DNA of 31,630 nucleotides from contig UQMB01000019.1 of NCBI GenBank assembly GCA_900541925.1, positions 1-31,630 of the forward strand, given 5' to 3'. Source of the DNA: an uncultured Bacteroidales bacterium (lineage in GTDB: Bacteria > Bacteroidota > Bacteroidia > Bacteroidales > UBA932). The translations under genes and the position numbers were made by a program. The notes under the pieces are model-generated. The model was not told the DNA's origin. It saw only the letters and a list, made by a program, of their open reading frames with translations, and did no database searches. The first letter of the stretch is position 1. Each line of letters starts with the position of its first letter. Shown here one piece after another: positions 9,773-17,257 of the stretch.

Positions 9773-11053
9773 ATGAAAAAATTAATGTTAATGCTCGGTG
9801 TGGTATCAGCTCTTGCGATATCCTGCACCAAAGAAAAGCCGACCGTCTCGTTCGCGAAGAGCATCTCCGTGCTGATGGCCGACGCGCCTCTCAAAGTCGA
9901 ACTCACCGTCTCTGAAGCGACGGAGTCAGCCCTCACGGTCCCGGTCAACTTCGCCGGCAGCGCGGTGAAGGGAGGTGATTACACCGTATCTTCAGAATCA
10001 TTCGCGTTTGCAAGCGGCAGCACCTCCGCTACCATCGAAATCACCCCCAAGGACAACTTCGACGAGGGCAAGGAGATCGCCCTCTCCATCGTAGCCCCTG
10101 ACGGATACGAGCTTGGAGCGATTCCGAGCATGGTTGTGTCCGTGGAGAACAAGGAGAAGATTTCCTACAGTTTCTCTGCCGAGAAGGCCGACCTGCTGAA
10201 CACCTACACCGTCACCCTCGAACTCCAGGGAATGAAGACCGGTAAAGACTTCTCAGCCACATCGGACATGGAGATTCCTGTCCTGTTCGACGCTTCATCC
10301 ACAGCTAAGCTTGGAGAGGACTTCACCGTAGAGAATGACGCCACGGCATTCAAGGTCGCCGCCGGCACCAACAAAGCCACGCTCGTCCTCACGGCCACAG
10401 ACAAGGAGGTCACGCTCGGGAGCGAGAAGGCCATCGTGATCAAGGTGGACGAGTCCAAGCTCAGCGGCCGCTTCTATGCCGGGAACACGCCTTCGATGAC
10501 TGTCACCGTCAAGGGAATCATGAGATTCTCCCAGCTTGTCGGCACTTGGGAGTTCGTGGAGGTTCCGGGTCTTGATGAATGGGAGCTTTTCGCCTCGGAG
10601 ATGGAAGACGATCCTGCCCTCATGCCTACCCACAATACAGGATTCCAGATGACCTTCTCCGTAGAGGAAGATGTCCTGAAACTGGCTCCAGGCACTGTCA
10701 AGGGAGACCTCAACAACTTCCTCAGGCCATGCGAACTCGAGTACTGCGCCCCTATACACATGACGGTGAAGAGTGAGAAACTGGGAGACTACTGCTCCCG
10801 CGAGCCGTTCATGTGGACAGGCGAAGAGATTCAGCTGACCTACTTCAGCCTCAGCAGCGCCAACAGGGCATTCTCTGCCGATAAGGAGACCCTCGGGAAA
10901 GCCGCTGCAGCGATGCGCTTCGACGAGAACGGCAACCTCTGGTTCATCATCAAGGATTACGACCAGCCTCCGTTCCTCGTGAACTGGTGGGACGGCGATT
11001 TCGACCCTGACATGTTCGGCTTCGCATACATAATGAAACGCGTTCAGAAATAA
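9773..11053 (+). CDS. Lipoprotein with two Calx-beta-like domains and a lipocalin-like C-terminus
   Basis: A 426-residue lipoprotein starting 15 bases after the previous stop. The ATG at 9773 is chosen over the in-frame GTG at 9767. The signal ends in LAISC with Cys18 lipidated, and acidic/basic residues follow. Residues of about 25-125 and 130-245 look like tandem Calx-beta-type beta sandwiches (GGDYTVSSESFAFASGSTSA, then a parallel GEDFTVEND repeat). The C-terminal part opens with QLVGTWEFVEV and ends in FGFAYIMKRV, resembling a lipocalin-like fold. It is the last gene before the operon terminator. By analogy with other SusCD operons it may be a surface protein that binds substrate. Domain names rest on pattern recognition only. 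Confidence 0.72.
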   Translation: MKKLMLMLGVVSALAISCTKEKPTVSFAKSISVLMADAPLKVELTVSEATESALTVPVNFAGSAVKGGDYTVSSESFAFASGSTSATIEITPKDNFDEGKEIALSIVAPDGYELGAIPSMVVSVENKEKISYSFSAEKADLLNTYTVTLELQGMKTGKDFSATSDMEIPVLFDASSTAKLGEDFTVENDATAFKVAAGTNKATLVLTATDKEVTLGSEKAIVIKVDESKLSGRFYAGNTPSMTVTVKGIMRFSQLVGTWEFVEVPGLDEWELFASEMEDDPALMPTHNTGFQMTFSVEEDVLKLAPGTVKGDLNNFLRPCELEYCAPIHMTVKSEKLGDYCSREPFMWTGEEIQLTYFSLSSANRAFSADKETLGKAAAAMRFDENGNLWFIIKDYDQPPFLVNWWDGDFDPDMFGFAYIMKRVQK

Positions 11054-11068
11054 GTCCTTAATCGAGTA

Positions 11069-11099
11069 GGGGCCGGCTGAGTTTCAGCCGGCCCCTTTT
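11069..11099 (+). terminator. Strong intrinsic terminator of the metalloprotease/SusCD operon
   Basis: A perfect 12-bp GC-rich stem (11069-11080 with 11084-11095) with a 3-base loop is followed by TTTT. It begins 15 bases after the stop of the last operon gene. Confidence 0.9.
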
Positions 11100-11147
11100 G
11101 GATGATAAAAATGGTTTTTGACAGCTATTCTGTCACATTGATTATGA

Positions 11148-11354
11148 CCCTCTGAAACTCAACAAGCGCAATATGGCGGAGCATTCCTGAAAGAGTTTGA
11201 CTCTTTTGCAAAGACGGGGATGCTGTTCAACCAGACGAACATGGCCGCGACAGAACTCGGACGCCTGTCGCTTGTGGACGCGCTGATCAGCGACTCGCTG
11301 CTTGGCGAGGAGACCATCGCGAAAATCAAGAAGATGAACGTGAAGCTGATGTAG
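11148..11354 (+). pseudogene. Possible 3' remnant of a protein-coding gene
   Basis: An open frame follows a TGA at 11145-11147 and ends at TAG 11352-11354. It could encode about 68 residues containing FLKEFDSFAKTG and LLGEETIAKIKKM, with amphipathic, protein-like composition. The only sizeable internal ATG is at 11220 (44 residues). A short frame starting at ATG 11102 runs into it one frame away, as a frameshift would produce. No promoter or credible start is visible and I do not recognise the family. It could also be a chance frame in high-GC DNA. Confidence 0.35.
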
Positions 11355-11389
11355 GAAGAAGCGAGGCTCCACTCATCAAGTAAACGAAA

Positions 11390-11436
11390 AAGGGGATGAC
11401 CGCGGAAGTCTCATGGACTTCCAGTCATCCCCTTTC
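11390..11436. terminator. Two-way hairpin terminator
   Basis: A nested hairpin: outer stem GGGGATGAC (11392-11400) with GTCATCCCC (11424-11432), inner stem GGAAGTC (11404-11410) with GACTTCC (11416-11422). It is bordered by an A run on the left and a T run on the right, so it can stop transcription from both sides. It lies 20 bases beyond the stop of the minus-strand TPR gene, its likely main user. Confidence 0.85.
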
Positions 11437-11455
11437 TTATAGGTGTGTCAGAAGA

Positions 11456-12772
11456 CTACTTCCCGGTAGCGGCGGCGTACTTCTCGTACTTGGCCTGCAT
11501 CTCAGGGCTCTCGGTACGGAAACGGAAGCAGGCGTTCTTGAGGTACTCGGCCACGCTGCTCTTGACCTCAGGGTCAGAGCTGAGCTCGAATGCCTTCTCG
11601 AACGGAGCGATGCAAGACTTGAGGGCGGTCTCGAACTCGCCCATCATGGCCATGTACTTGGCGTCATCTGACTCCAGAGAGGCCTTGTCCTGAATCGCCA
11701 CGGCGAGGTTGTAGAAGTGGATGCCTTCTCCGATGTAACCGAACTCATACGCAGGGTTGATCTCCGCGCACTTGCGGTATGATGCCACAGCGGCGTCGCC
11801 CTTGCCGAGCTTCTCGTTGATATTGCCCTCGACATAGTAGAGAGAGGCGTTGTTAGGCTCGTTCTTCTTGGCTTCGTCGAGAAGCTCGAAGAGGCGGTCG
11901 GTGTCGCTGCCGCTCGTCACATAGTAGTTGATGAGGCCGACGAGGATGCTCTGGCTCTGAGGATAAGACTTGAAGCCCTCCTCGAGATAGTTCTTCGCAG
12001 TCTCCTTGTCTCCGAGCTTGTCGCAGACATCAGCCATCTTGGCGTAGGTATCGCCGTCCGTTCCGTGATAGCCGAGAGAGAGGCACTTGGTGTAGAACTC
12101 CTTGGCACGGGCATTGTCACCGGCAGCCTGGGCTGTGAAACCAGCGTTGTAGATGGCGTTGGTGTCAATCTGGCTGAGAGGAGCGGTCGCGGATGCGGCG
12201 GCAGCCTTCTCGAAGCTGATTGAAGCCTCACCCATCTTGCCGAAAGCATAGGCGTTGTATGCATCGGAAGCATACTTGCCGGCAAGGTCTGTGAGTCCGG
12301 CGCTGATGTCCTTCTTCTTCTTGTTGGCAGGATCGAGCTTGGCAGCCTCCACATATGCTGAAAGGGCCTTGTCAAGGGCGCCTTCAACTACAGGCTTGGT
12401 GACCTCGATGACCTCGAGGAGACCGTTCTCGTTGAAGTAAAGATTCTTGTTCTCAAAAACGACTTTCGTCATCTGACGTCCGCCAAGTTCAGCTACAGAC
12501 TCAGAAAGAGGCTTATCGCTGCCTCCGAGAACCTGGAGCTCCTGACGGGACATTCCGACCCAGAGATTTCCGGCAGGGGCGTCATATGCATCGAGCAGTG
12601 CCTTGCCGTACTTGATCCATGTAGCAGGCTTCTGGCTCTGCTTAGGATTGGTGGTGGCAGCCTCCGCCTTCTCTACAGCGGACTTGGCGGCAGAGGGGCT
12701 CTTGACCTGAGCCTGGGCATCGAAAACCTGCATTGAGGCTACGAGTGCCAAAACTAAAAAGATCTTTTTCAT
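11456..12772 (-). CDS. Secreted tetratricopeptide-repeat protein downstream of gyrA
   Basis: A 438-residue protein with a cleavable signal peptide ending near VFDAQA (about residue 20). After a charged linker there is a small module (WVGMSRQELQVLGG, then FENKNLYFNENGLLEVIE) reminiscent of SmpA/BamE-type repeats. From about residue 130 onward come TPR-like helical pairs (AIYNAGFTAQAAGDNARAKE, AKMADVCDKLGDKETAKNYL, ASLYYVEGNINEKLGKGDAA). It should be a periplasmic scaffold. It starts 8 bases after the gyrA stop, so it is probably cotranscribed, and a two-way terminator follows. The codon choice looks like that of a well-expressed gene. The molecular role is unknown. Confidence 0.82.
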   Translation of the reverse strand: MKKIFLVLALVASMQVFDAQAQVKSPSAAKSAVEKAEAATTNPKQSQKPATWIKYGKALLDAYDAPAGNLWVGMSRQELQVLGGSDKPLSESVAELGGRQMTKVVFENKNLYFNENGLLEVIEVTKPVVEGALDKALSAYVEAAKLDPANKKKKDISAGLTDLAGKYASDAYNAYAFGKMGEASISFEKAAAASATAPLSQIDTNAIYNAGFTAQAAGDNARAKEFYTKCLSLGYHGTDGDTYAKMADVCDKLGDKETAKNYLEEGFKSYPQSQSILVGLINYYVTSGSDTDRLFELLDEAKKNEPNNASLYYVEGNINEKLGKGDAAVASYRKCAEINPAYEFGYIGEGIHFYNLAVAIQDKASLESDDAKYMAMMGEFETALKSCIAPFEKAFELSSDPEVKSSVAEYLKNACFRFRTESPEMQAKYEKYAAATGK

Positions 12773-12780
12773 CAGAATAT

Positions 12781-15330
12781 CTAATTAAGTTGTTGATTAT
12801 CATTATTAGTGTCTGCGGCGGCAGCTTCCGTGGCCTCCTCCTCGTCGGACTTGTCCACCGGAGACACCGCAGCGATGGCATCCCCCTCGCGGAGATTGAT
12901 CAGGCGCACACCCTGGGTCGCACGGCCGCTGAGACGCACCTCGGACATGTCCACCCTGATTGTGAGACCGGACTTGGTGATGATCATGAGGTCATTCTCC
13001 TCGGTGACGCTCTTGATCGCCACGAGAGGACCGGTCTTGTCAGTGATGTTGATGGTCTTGACGCCCTTCGCTCCGCGCGAAGTAATCCTGTACTCATCAG
13101 CCGGGGAGCGCTTGCCGTAACCGTTCTCGCTCACGACGAGCACGGCGACGGAACTGTCCTCAGGATGGATGGCAATCGCGCCGACCACCTCGTCGTCCTC
13201 TTCTATAGAGATGCCGCGGACACCCGAAGAGTTGCGTCCGAGAGGACGAAGTTCGTCTTCGTTGAATCGGCAGCAGCGTCCGGCACGGGCAGCTATCATT
13301 ATCTGCTCGCTCCCGTCCGTCAGGAGGGCGTCCAGAAGTTCATCCCCTTCACGGATGTTGATGGCGATGATTCCCTTGTTGCGGCTGCGCTTGTTGGCAT
13401 ACTCCGAAAGGGTCGTCTTCTTGACTATACCGCGCTTTGTCACGAGGGTCACGAAATGGCTGTCAGTGTAGTCCGTATCCTCGATGGAGCGCACATTGAG
13501 ATATGTGCGTATGCTGTCCTGCGCATCGATGGAGAGGAGGTTCTGCACAGCCCTGCCCTTCGCGGTGCGCGTGCCCTCAGGGAGCTCATATACCTTGAGC
13601 CTGTAGCACATTCCCCCGTCCGTGAAGAACAGCATGGTCGAGTGCATGTTGGCCACATAGATATGCTCTATGAAGTCCTCATCCCTGGTGGCGCTGGCCT
13701 TCTTGCCGACGCCGCCGCGAGCCTGGGTGTGGAATTCCGAGAGCGCCGTGCGCTTGATGTATCCGAGATGAGATATGGTGATGACCACATCCTCGTCGGC
13801 GTAGAAGTCTTCCGGATTGAACTCCTCCGCAGAAAGGGTAATCTCCGTCCTGCGCGGGTCCCCGTACTTCTCCTTGAGTTCGCGGCACTCCTGCTTCACT
13901 ATGGCGAGCTGCTCCTCGTCGCTGGCGAGAATCTCCCGGCAGCGTGCGATGAACTTCTCGAGATCATCATATTCAGCCTGAAGCTTCTCCTTCTCAAGTC
14001 CGGTCAGCTGACGCAGACGCATCTCCACGATGGCGGAAGCCTGTATGTCGTCGAACCCGAACCTCTCCATGAGGGTGGCCTTGGCCTCATCCACGCTCTT
14101 GGAAGCCCTGATGATGGCGATGACCTCGTCGATGACATCTATGGCCTTGAGCAGACCTTCCAGGATGTGCGCCCTCTTGAGGGCCTTGTCGAGGTCGAAG
14201 CGGGTGCGGCGCACCACCACCTCGTGGCGGAAATCCACGAAATTGGCCAGCATATCCTTGAGTGTCAAGGTACGCGGCCTTCCGCCCACAAGGGCTACAT
14301 TGTTGATGGAGAAGCTGCTCTGCAGCGCGGTGTATTTGAAAAGGGTATTGAGGACCACGCTGGAGTTGGCGTCCTTCTTGACGATGAACTCGATGCGTAT
14401 GCCCTGCCTGTTGGTGAGCTCCCTGATCTCCGAGATGCCCTCGATCTTCTTGTCACGGATCATCTCGCTTATGCGCGAGAGCATGTCGGCCTTGTTGACC
14501 ATATACGGCACCTCGGTGACGACTATCACGTCCCTGCCGTTGTCGTGGGTCTCTATCTCGGTCTTGGCGCGGAGCACTATCCTTCCGCGGCCCGTGTTGT
14601 AGGCGTCGACGATGCCCTGACGGCCCAGAATGATACCTCCGGTAGGGAAATCCGGGCCCTTGATGTACTGCATGAGATCCTCGACGCATATGTCAGGATT
14701 GTCGATATAGGCGCAGATCGCATCGCAGCACTCGCCCAGGTTGTGCGGAGCCATGTTGGTGGCCATTCCGACGGCGATGCCGGACGAGCCGTTGAGAAGC
14801 AGGAGCGGCACCTTGGTAGGGAGCACCGTAGGCTCCTGGAGGGAGTCGTCGAAGTTGAGAGTCATGTCAACGGTGTCCTTGTCAAGGTCGGCAAGGACCT
14901 CGGCCGATATTTTCTCAAGTTTCGCTTCCGTATATCGCATAGCGGCCACAGGATCACCGTCCATGGAGCCGAAGTTGCCCTGTCCGAACACAAGGGGATA
15001 ACGCTGGTTCCAGTTCTGCGCGAGACGGGCCATGGCGTCATAGACGCTGGAGTCTCCATGCGGGTGGAACTTACCGAGAACCTCACCGACAATCCTGGCG
15101 CTTTTCTTCGTCTGCCCGCCGTAGTTCAAGCCGAGTCCGTCCATGCCGAAAAGCACCCTGCGCTGCACCGGTTTCAGGCCGTCACGCGCGTCAGGGAGGG
15201 CTCGGGACACGATGACCGACATCGAATAATCGATGTAGGCCGTACGCATCTCGTGGTCTATCTCGACGGGTTCAATTATTCCTGTCACTTCTTCCCGAAT
15301 CTCTTCGGGAGTCTTTACCTCACTGTCCAT
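12781..15330 (-). CDS. gyrA: DNA gyrase subunit A
   Basis: 849 residues, normal for GyrA. It introduces negative supercoils with GyrB by cutting and rejoining double-stranded DNA. The catalytic Tyr133 lies in AAMRYTEA. The quinolone-determining segment reads HPHGDSSVYD, with Ser94 and Asp98 at the positions of E. coli Ser83 and Asp87, so it is wild type at the two common resistance sites. The C-terminal domain carries beta-pinwheel repeats; the GyrA box reads QARGGVG rather than the enterobacterial QRRGGKG. Acidic residues fill the C-terminal tail. It shares its transcript with the TPR gene downstream and has a divergent promoter region with the Clp N-domain gene. ParC is less likely because a GyrA box is present. 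Confidence 0.96.
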   Translation of the reverse strand: MDSEVKTPEEIREEVTGIIEPVEIDHEMRTAYIDYSMSVIVSRALPDARDGLKPVQRRVLFGMDGLGLNYGGQTKKSARIVGEVLGKFHPHGDSSVYDAMARLAQNWNQRYPLVFGQGNFGSMDGDPVAAMRYTEAKLEKISAEVLADLDKDTVDMTLNFDDSLQEPTVLPTKVPLLLLNGSSGIAVGMATNMAPHNLGECCDAICAYIDNPDICVEDLMQYIKGPDFPTGGIILGRQGIVDAYNTGRGRIVLRAKTEIETHDNGRDVIVVTEVPYMVNKADMLSRISEMIRDKKIEGISEIRELTNRQGIRIEFIVKKDANSSVVLNTLFKYTALQSSFSINNVALVGGRPRTLTLKDMLANFVDFRHEVVVRRTRFDLDKALKRAHILEGLLKAIDVIDEVIAIIRASKSVDEAKATLMERFGFDDIQASAIVEMRLRQLTGLEKEKLQAEYDDLEKFIARCREILASDEEQLAIVKQECRELKEKYGDPRRTEITLSAEEFNPEDFYADEDVVITISHLGYIKRTALSEFHTQARGGVGKKASATRDEDFIEHIYVANMHSTMLFFTDGGMCYRLKVYELPEGTRTAKGRAVQNLLSIDAQDSIRTYLNVRSIEDTDYTDSHFVTLVTKRGIVKKTTLSEYANKRSRNKGIIAINIREGDELLDALLTDGSEQIMIAARAGRCCRFNEDELRPLGRNSSGVRGISIEEDDEVVGAIAIHPEDSSVAVLVVSENGYGKRSPADEYRITSRGAKGVKTINITDKTGPLVAIKSVTEENDLMIITKSGLTIRVDMSEVRLSGRATQGVRLINLREGDAIAAVSPVDKSDEEEATEAAAADTNNDNQQLN

Positions 15331-15363
15331 ATAAATTACTTAATCGGATTGTTTCCAAATATG

Positions 15364-15371
15364 CAAATTTA
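15364..15371 (-). promoter_or_regulatory. gyrA promoter -7 box
   Basis: TAAATTTG on the minus strand matches TAnnTTTG, 34 bases upstream of the gyrA ATG. I see no good TTTG -33 box at the usual distance. Confidence 0.55.
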
Positions 15372-15394
15372 GCATAAAAATCCGATTAAATTGC

Positions 15395-15402
15395 TACTTT
15401 TG
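15395..15402 (+). promoter_or_regulatory. Promoter -7 box of the Clp N-domain gene
   Basis: TACTTTTG matches TAnnTTTG and ends 16 bases before the ATG at 15419, giving a leader of about 10 bases. The -33 box is not clear. It lies back to back with the gyrA box, 23 bases apart. Confidence 0.55.
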
Positions 15403-15418
15403 CCCATATTCCGCTTCT

Positions 15419-15973
15419 ATGGTCATCAAGTTCTCAGACGAATTCAAGGCCATCCTCGCAGGCGCGCGGGACGAGGCCATGCGCACCGGCCACTACGGCA
15501 TCGGGGCGGATCATCTCATGCTCGCCATCCTGAGGCGGCGCGGCTGCGAAGCCTTCCGTTTCCTGTCAGAAGCGGGGCTGGACACGGGCGGGCTGAAGCG
15601 CAGGATAGACGAGGCCGTATTCCGTGAGAAGCCGGTCCCGTACAACGACGAAGACAAGATCGGGATGAAGCGCAGCGCAGCGGGGGCGGTGAGCGTCGCG
15701 GCATACGAAGCCCTGAAAGCCGGAGCCCCGGAAGTCCGCTCCACCCATCTGCTGCTCGCCCTCAGCAGGGCCGAAGACAGCGTCAGCAGAGCATGGCTGA
15801 CAGAACACTCACTCGGCAGCGCGGCCCTGAGGGAGAGCCTGGAAAAGAAAGGTCTGTCGGGAAGCAGTCCCGGCAGACCAGAAGTCAGAATGGAAGATGT
15901 CGTGTCCGCGCTCGGGGAGCAGCTCACAAATCTCGTGAACGCCCACCGGGACAGGACAGGATATGTCAGCTAG
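15419..15973 (+). CDS. Stand-alone Clp N-domain protein
   Basis: 184 residues made of two copies of the Clp N-terminal helical repeat. Repeat one is about residues 1-70 (FSDEFKAILAGARDEAM, GADHLMLAILRRRG) and repeat two about 78-150 (VAAYEALKAGAPEVRSTHLLLALSR). No AAA+ ATPase domain follows; the protein stops after a short tail. In ClpA/ClpC the N-domain receives substrates and adaptors, so a free copy might be an adaptor, decoy or regulator of the Clp machinery. That is inference. It is divergent from gyrA and its TAG overlaps the stop of the converging phosphorylase gene. Confidence 0.8.
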   Translation: MVIKFSDEFKAILAGARDEAMRTGHYGIGADHLMLAILRRRGCEAFRFLSEAGLDTGGLKRRIDEAVFREKPVPYNDEDKIGMKRSAAGAVSVAAYEALKAGAPEVRSTHLLLALSRAEDSVSRAWLTEHSLGSAALRESLEKKGLSGSSPGRPEVRMEDVVSALGEQLTNLVNAHRDRTGYVS

Positions 15974-16839
15974 GCGGCCAGCCTGTCAAGCGCAAGACCC
16001 AGCAGCTCCGCCACACGCGGCTTATAGTTGGTGTTGGCATCCTTGAGATAGCGGTTCGCTATGACGCAACACACCGTGCCGGCATTGTGACCGAGCTTCG
16101 CGGACATCCCGGCGAGGGCGGAACCCTCCATCTCGAAATTGGTGATGCGGTAGCCGCCGAACTCGAAACTCTCGAAGTCCTCAAGCATGTCCGGCATGGC
16201 CAGTCCCTGACGGACCACCCTGCCCTGAGGGCCGTAAAAGCCTGACGCAGAGATGGTCATACCCTTGACCGTGCAGTCCTCGAACTTCTTGATGAGCACG
16301 TCGGATGCGCGCACGAAATAAGGATCCGGGAGATGCCTGTCCCAGTGAGTATGCTTCTTGAACGCCTCCTCGAAATCCAGGAGGGCGATGCTGTCGCGGT
16401 TCTCATACCAGTTCATCAGGCCGTCGCAGCCCACCGATATGTGCGAGAAGATGAAAGACCCGAGCGGTATGTCCGGCTGGATCGCACCGCAGGTGCCTAT
16501 CCTCAAGATGTTGAGCGTGCGGTGCTCCGGCTTCTCCTCACGGGTGCTGAAATCCACGTTGGCGAGGGCGTCGAGCTCCGTCATCACTATGTCGATGTTG
16601 TCTGTGCCTATGCCTGTGGAGAGCACGGTGAAACGCTTGCCCTTATACTGTCCCGTGATCCAGACGAATTCCCTGGAAGCGCCCTCGCACTCGACCGAAT
16701 CGAGCAGAGGCTTGAACATCGCCACCCTGCCCGGGTCTCCTACGAGTATGACATTGTCTGCAAGCTGTTCCGGACGGATGTGTATGTGGAACGCCGAGCC
16801 GTCCGAATTGATAATCAGTTCTGATTCTGCTATTCTCAT
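15970..16839 (-). CDS. udp: Nucleoside phosphorylase, probably uridine phosphorylase
   Basis: 289 residues of the PNP/UDP family, which splits a nucleoside with phosphate into the base and ribose 1-phosphate. The phosphate-binding VGDPGR is at residues 33-38, LRIGTCGA lies near residue 112, and the ribose-binding NFEMEGSAL near residue 236 has the typical Glu-Met-Glu. The size and motifs fit the longer uridine phosphorylase-like branch seen in Bacteroidota rather than the classical 250-residue enterobacterial form. It is the last gene of a three-gene operon behind a LytTR regulator and a DUF4293 protein (8-base gap). Substrate choice between uridine and other nucleosides is not certain. Confidence 0.85.
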   Translation of the reverse strand: MRIAESELIINSDGSAFHIHIRPEQLADNVILVGDPGRVAMFKPLLDSVECEGASREFVWITGQYKGKRFTVLSTGIGTDNIDIVMTELDALANVDFSTREEKPEHRTLNILRIGTCGAIQPDIPLGSFIFSHISVGCDGLMNWYENRDSIALLDFEEAFKKHTHWDRHLPDPYFVRASDVLIKKFEDCTVKGMTISASGFYGPQGRVVRQGLAMPDMLEDFESFEFGGYRITNFEMEGSALAGMSAKLGHNAGTVCCVIANRYLKDANTNYKPRVAELLGLALDRLAA

Positions 16840-16847
16840 ATATGTGA

Positions 16848-17252
16848 TTATTTTTTATTGCGCTTGGCCGCACGCAGGCGTGAGGCGCTGCGCACAATCA
16901 GTTCATCCGAATAAATCGCCCTCGCGGCAAGGATGTTGAGTATCGTGACCGCTATCGGGAACACGGCGGCCACACGGAACACGAGAGCCTCCCCGGCCGT
17001 GAAGAAATCCACCGCCAGCCAGCACTGAAGCGCGAGCGAGATGATGGCCGCGAGCATCGCCGTGCGCATCTGGAATATGCGGTGCCGGTACACGGTGAGA
17101 GCCAGGATATTGAGCAGCAATACAATCACTATCAATATCGTATAAGGCAAATAAGCGGTAAAACGGACATCCGCCGCCTTCTCGCAGAACAGGAGCGAGG
17201 CGATGAGGGCCGTGGAAATAAGCAAATAAAGTGTCTGGATTCTCTGCCACAT
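16848..17252 (-). CDS. DUF4293 family membrane protein
   Basis: 134 residues from the ATG at 17252. The frame is open further upstream to 17324, but that extension overlaps the preceding gene, and family members start with a sequence like MWQRIQTLYLL. Four hydrophobic segments are visible (about residues 8-22, 36-54, 63-82 and 90-112), followed by a basic tail ending in KRNKK. This is a small inner-membrane protein of the Bacteroidota-specific DUF4293 family, whose function is unknown. It sits 5 bases after the LytTR gene and 8 before the phosphorylase gene. Confidence 0.8.
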   Translation of the reverse strand: MWQRIQTLYLLISTALIASLLFCEKAADVRFTAYLPYTILIVIVLLLNILALTVYRHRIFQMRTAMLAAIISLALQCWLAVDFFTAGEALVFRVAAVFPIAVTILNILAARAIYSDELIVRSASRLRAAKRNKK

Positions 17253-17257
17253 AATCG

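Noticed and set aside
11142..11372. A 76-codon minus strand frame opposite the putative remnant
   Set aside because: No start context and composition typical of an antisense shadow (many His, Arg, Leu, Val).
12733..15372. A very long + strand open frame (879 codons) covering all of gyrA in antisense
   Set aside because: It mirrors a well-supported gyrA, has Arg/His/Val-rich nonsense composition, no signal or domain, and arises from high-GC codon bias.
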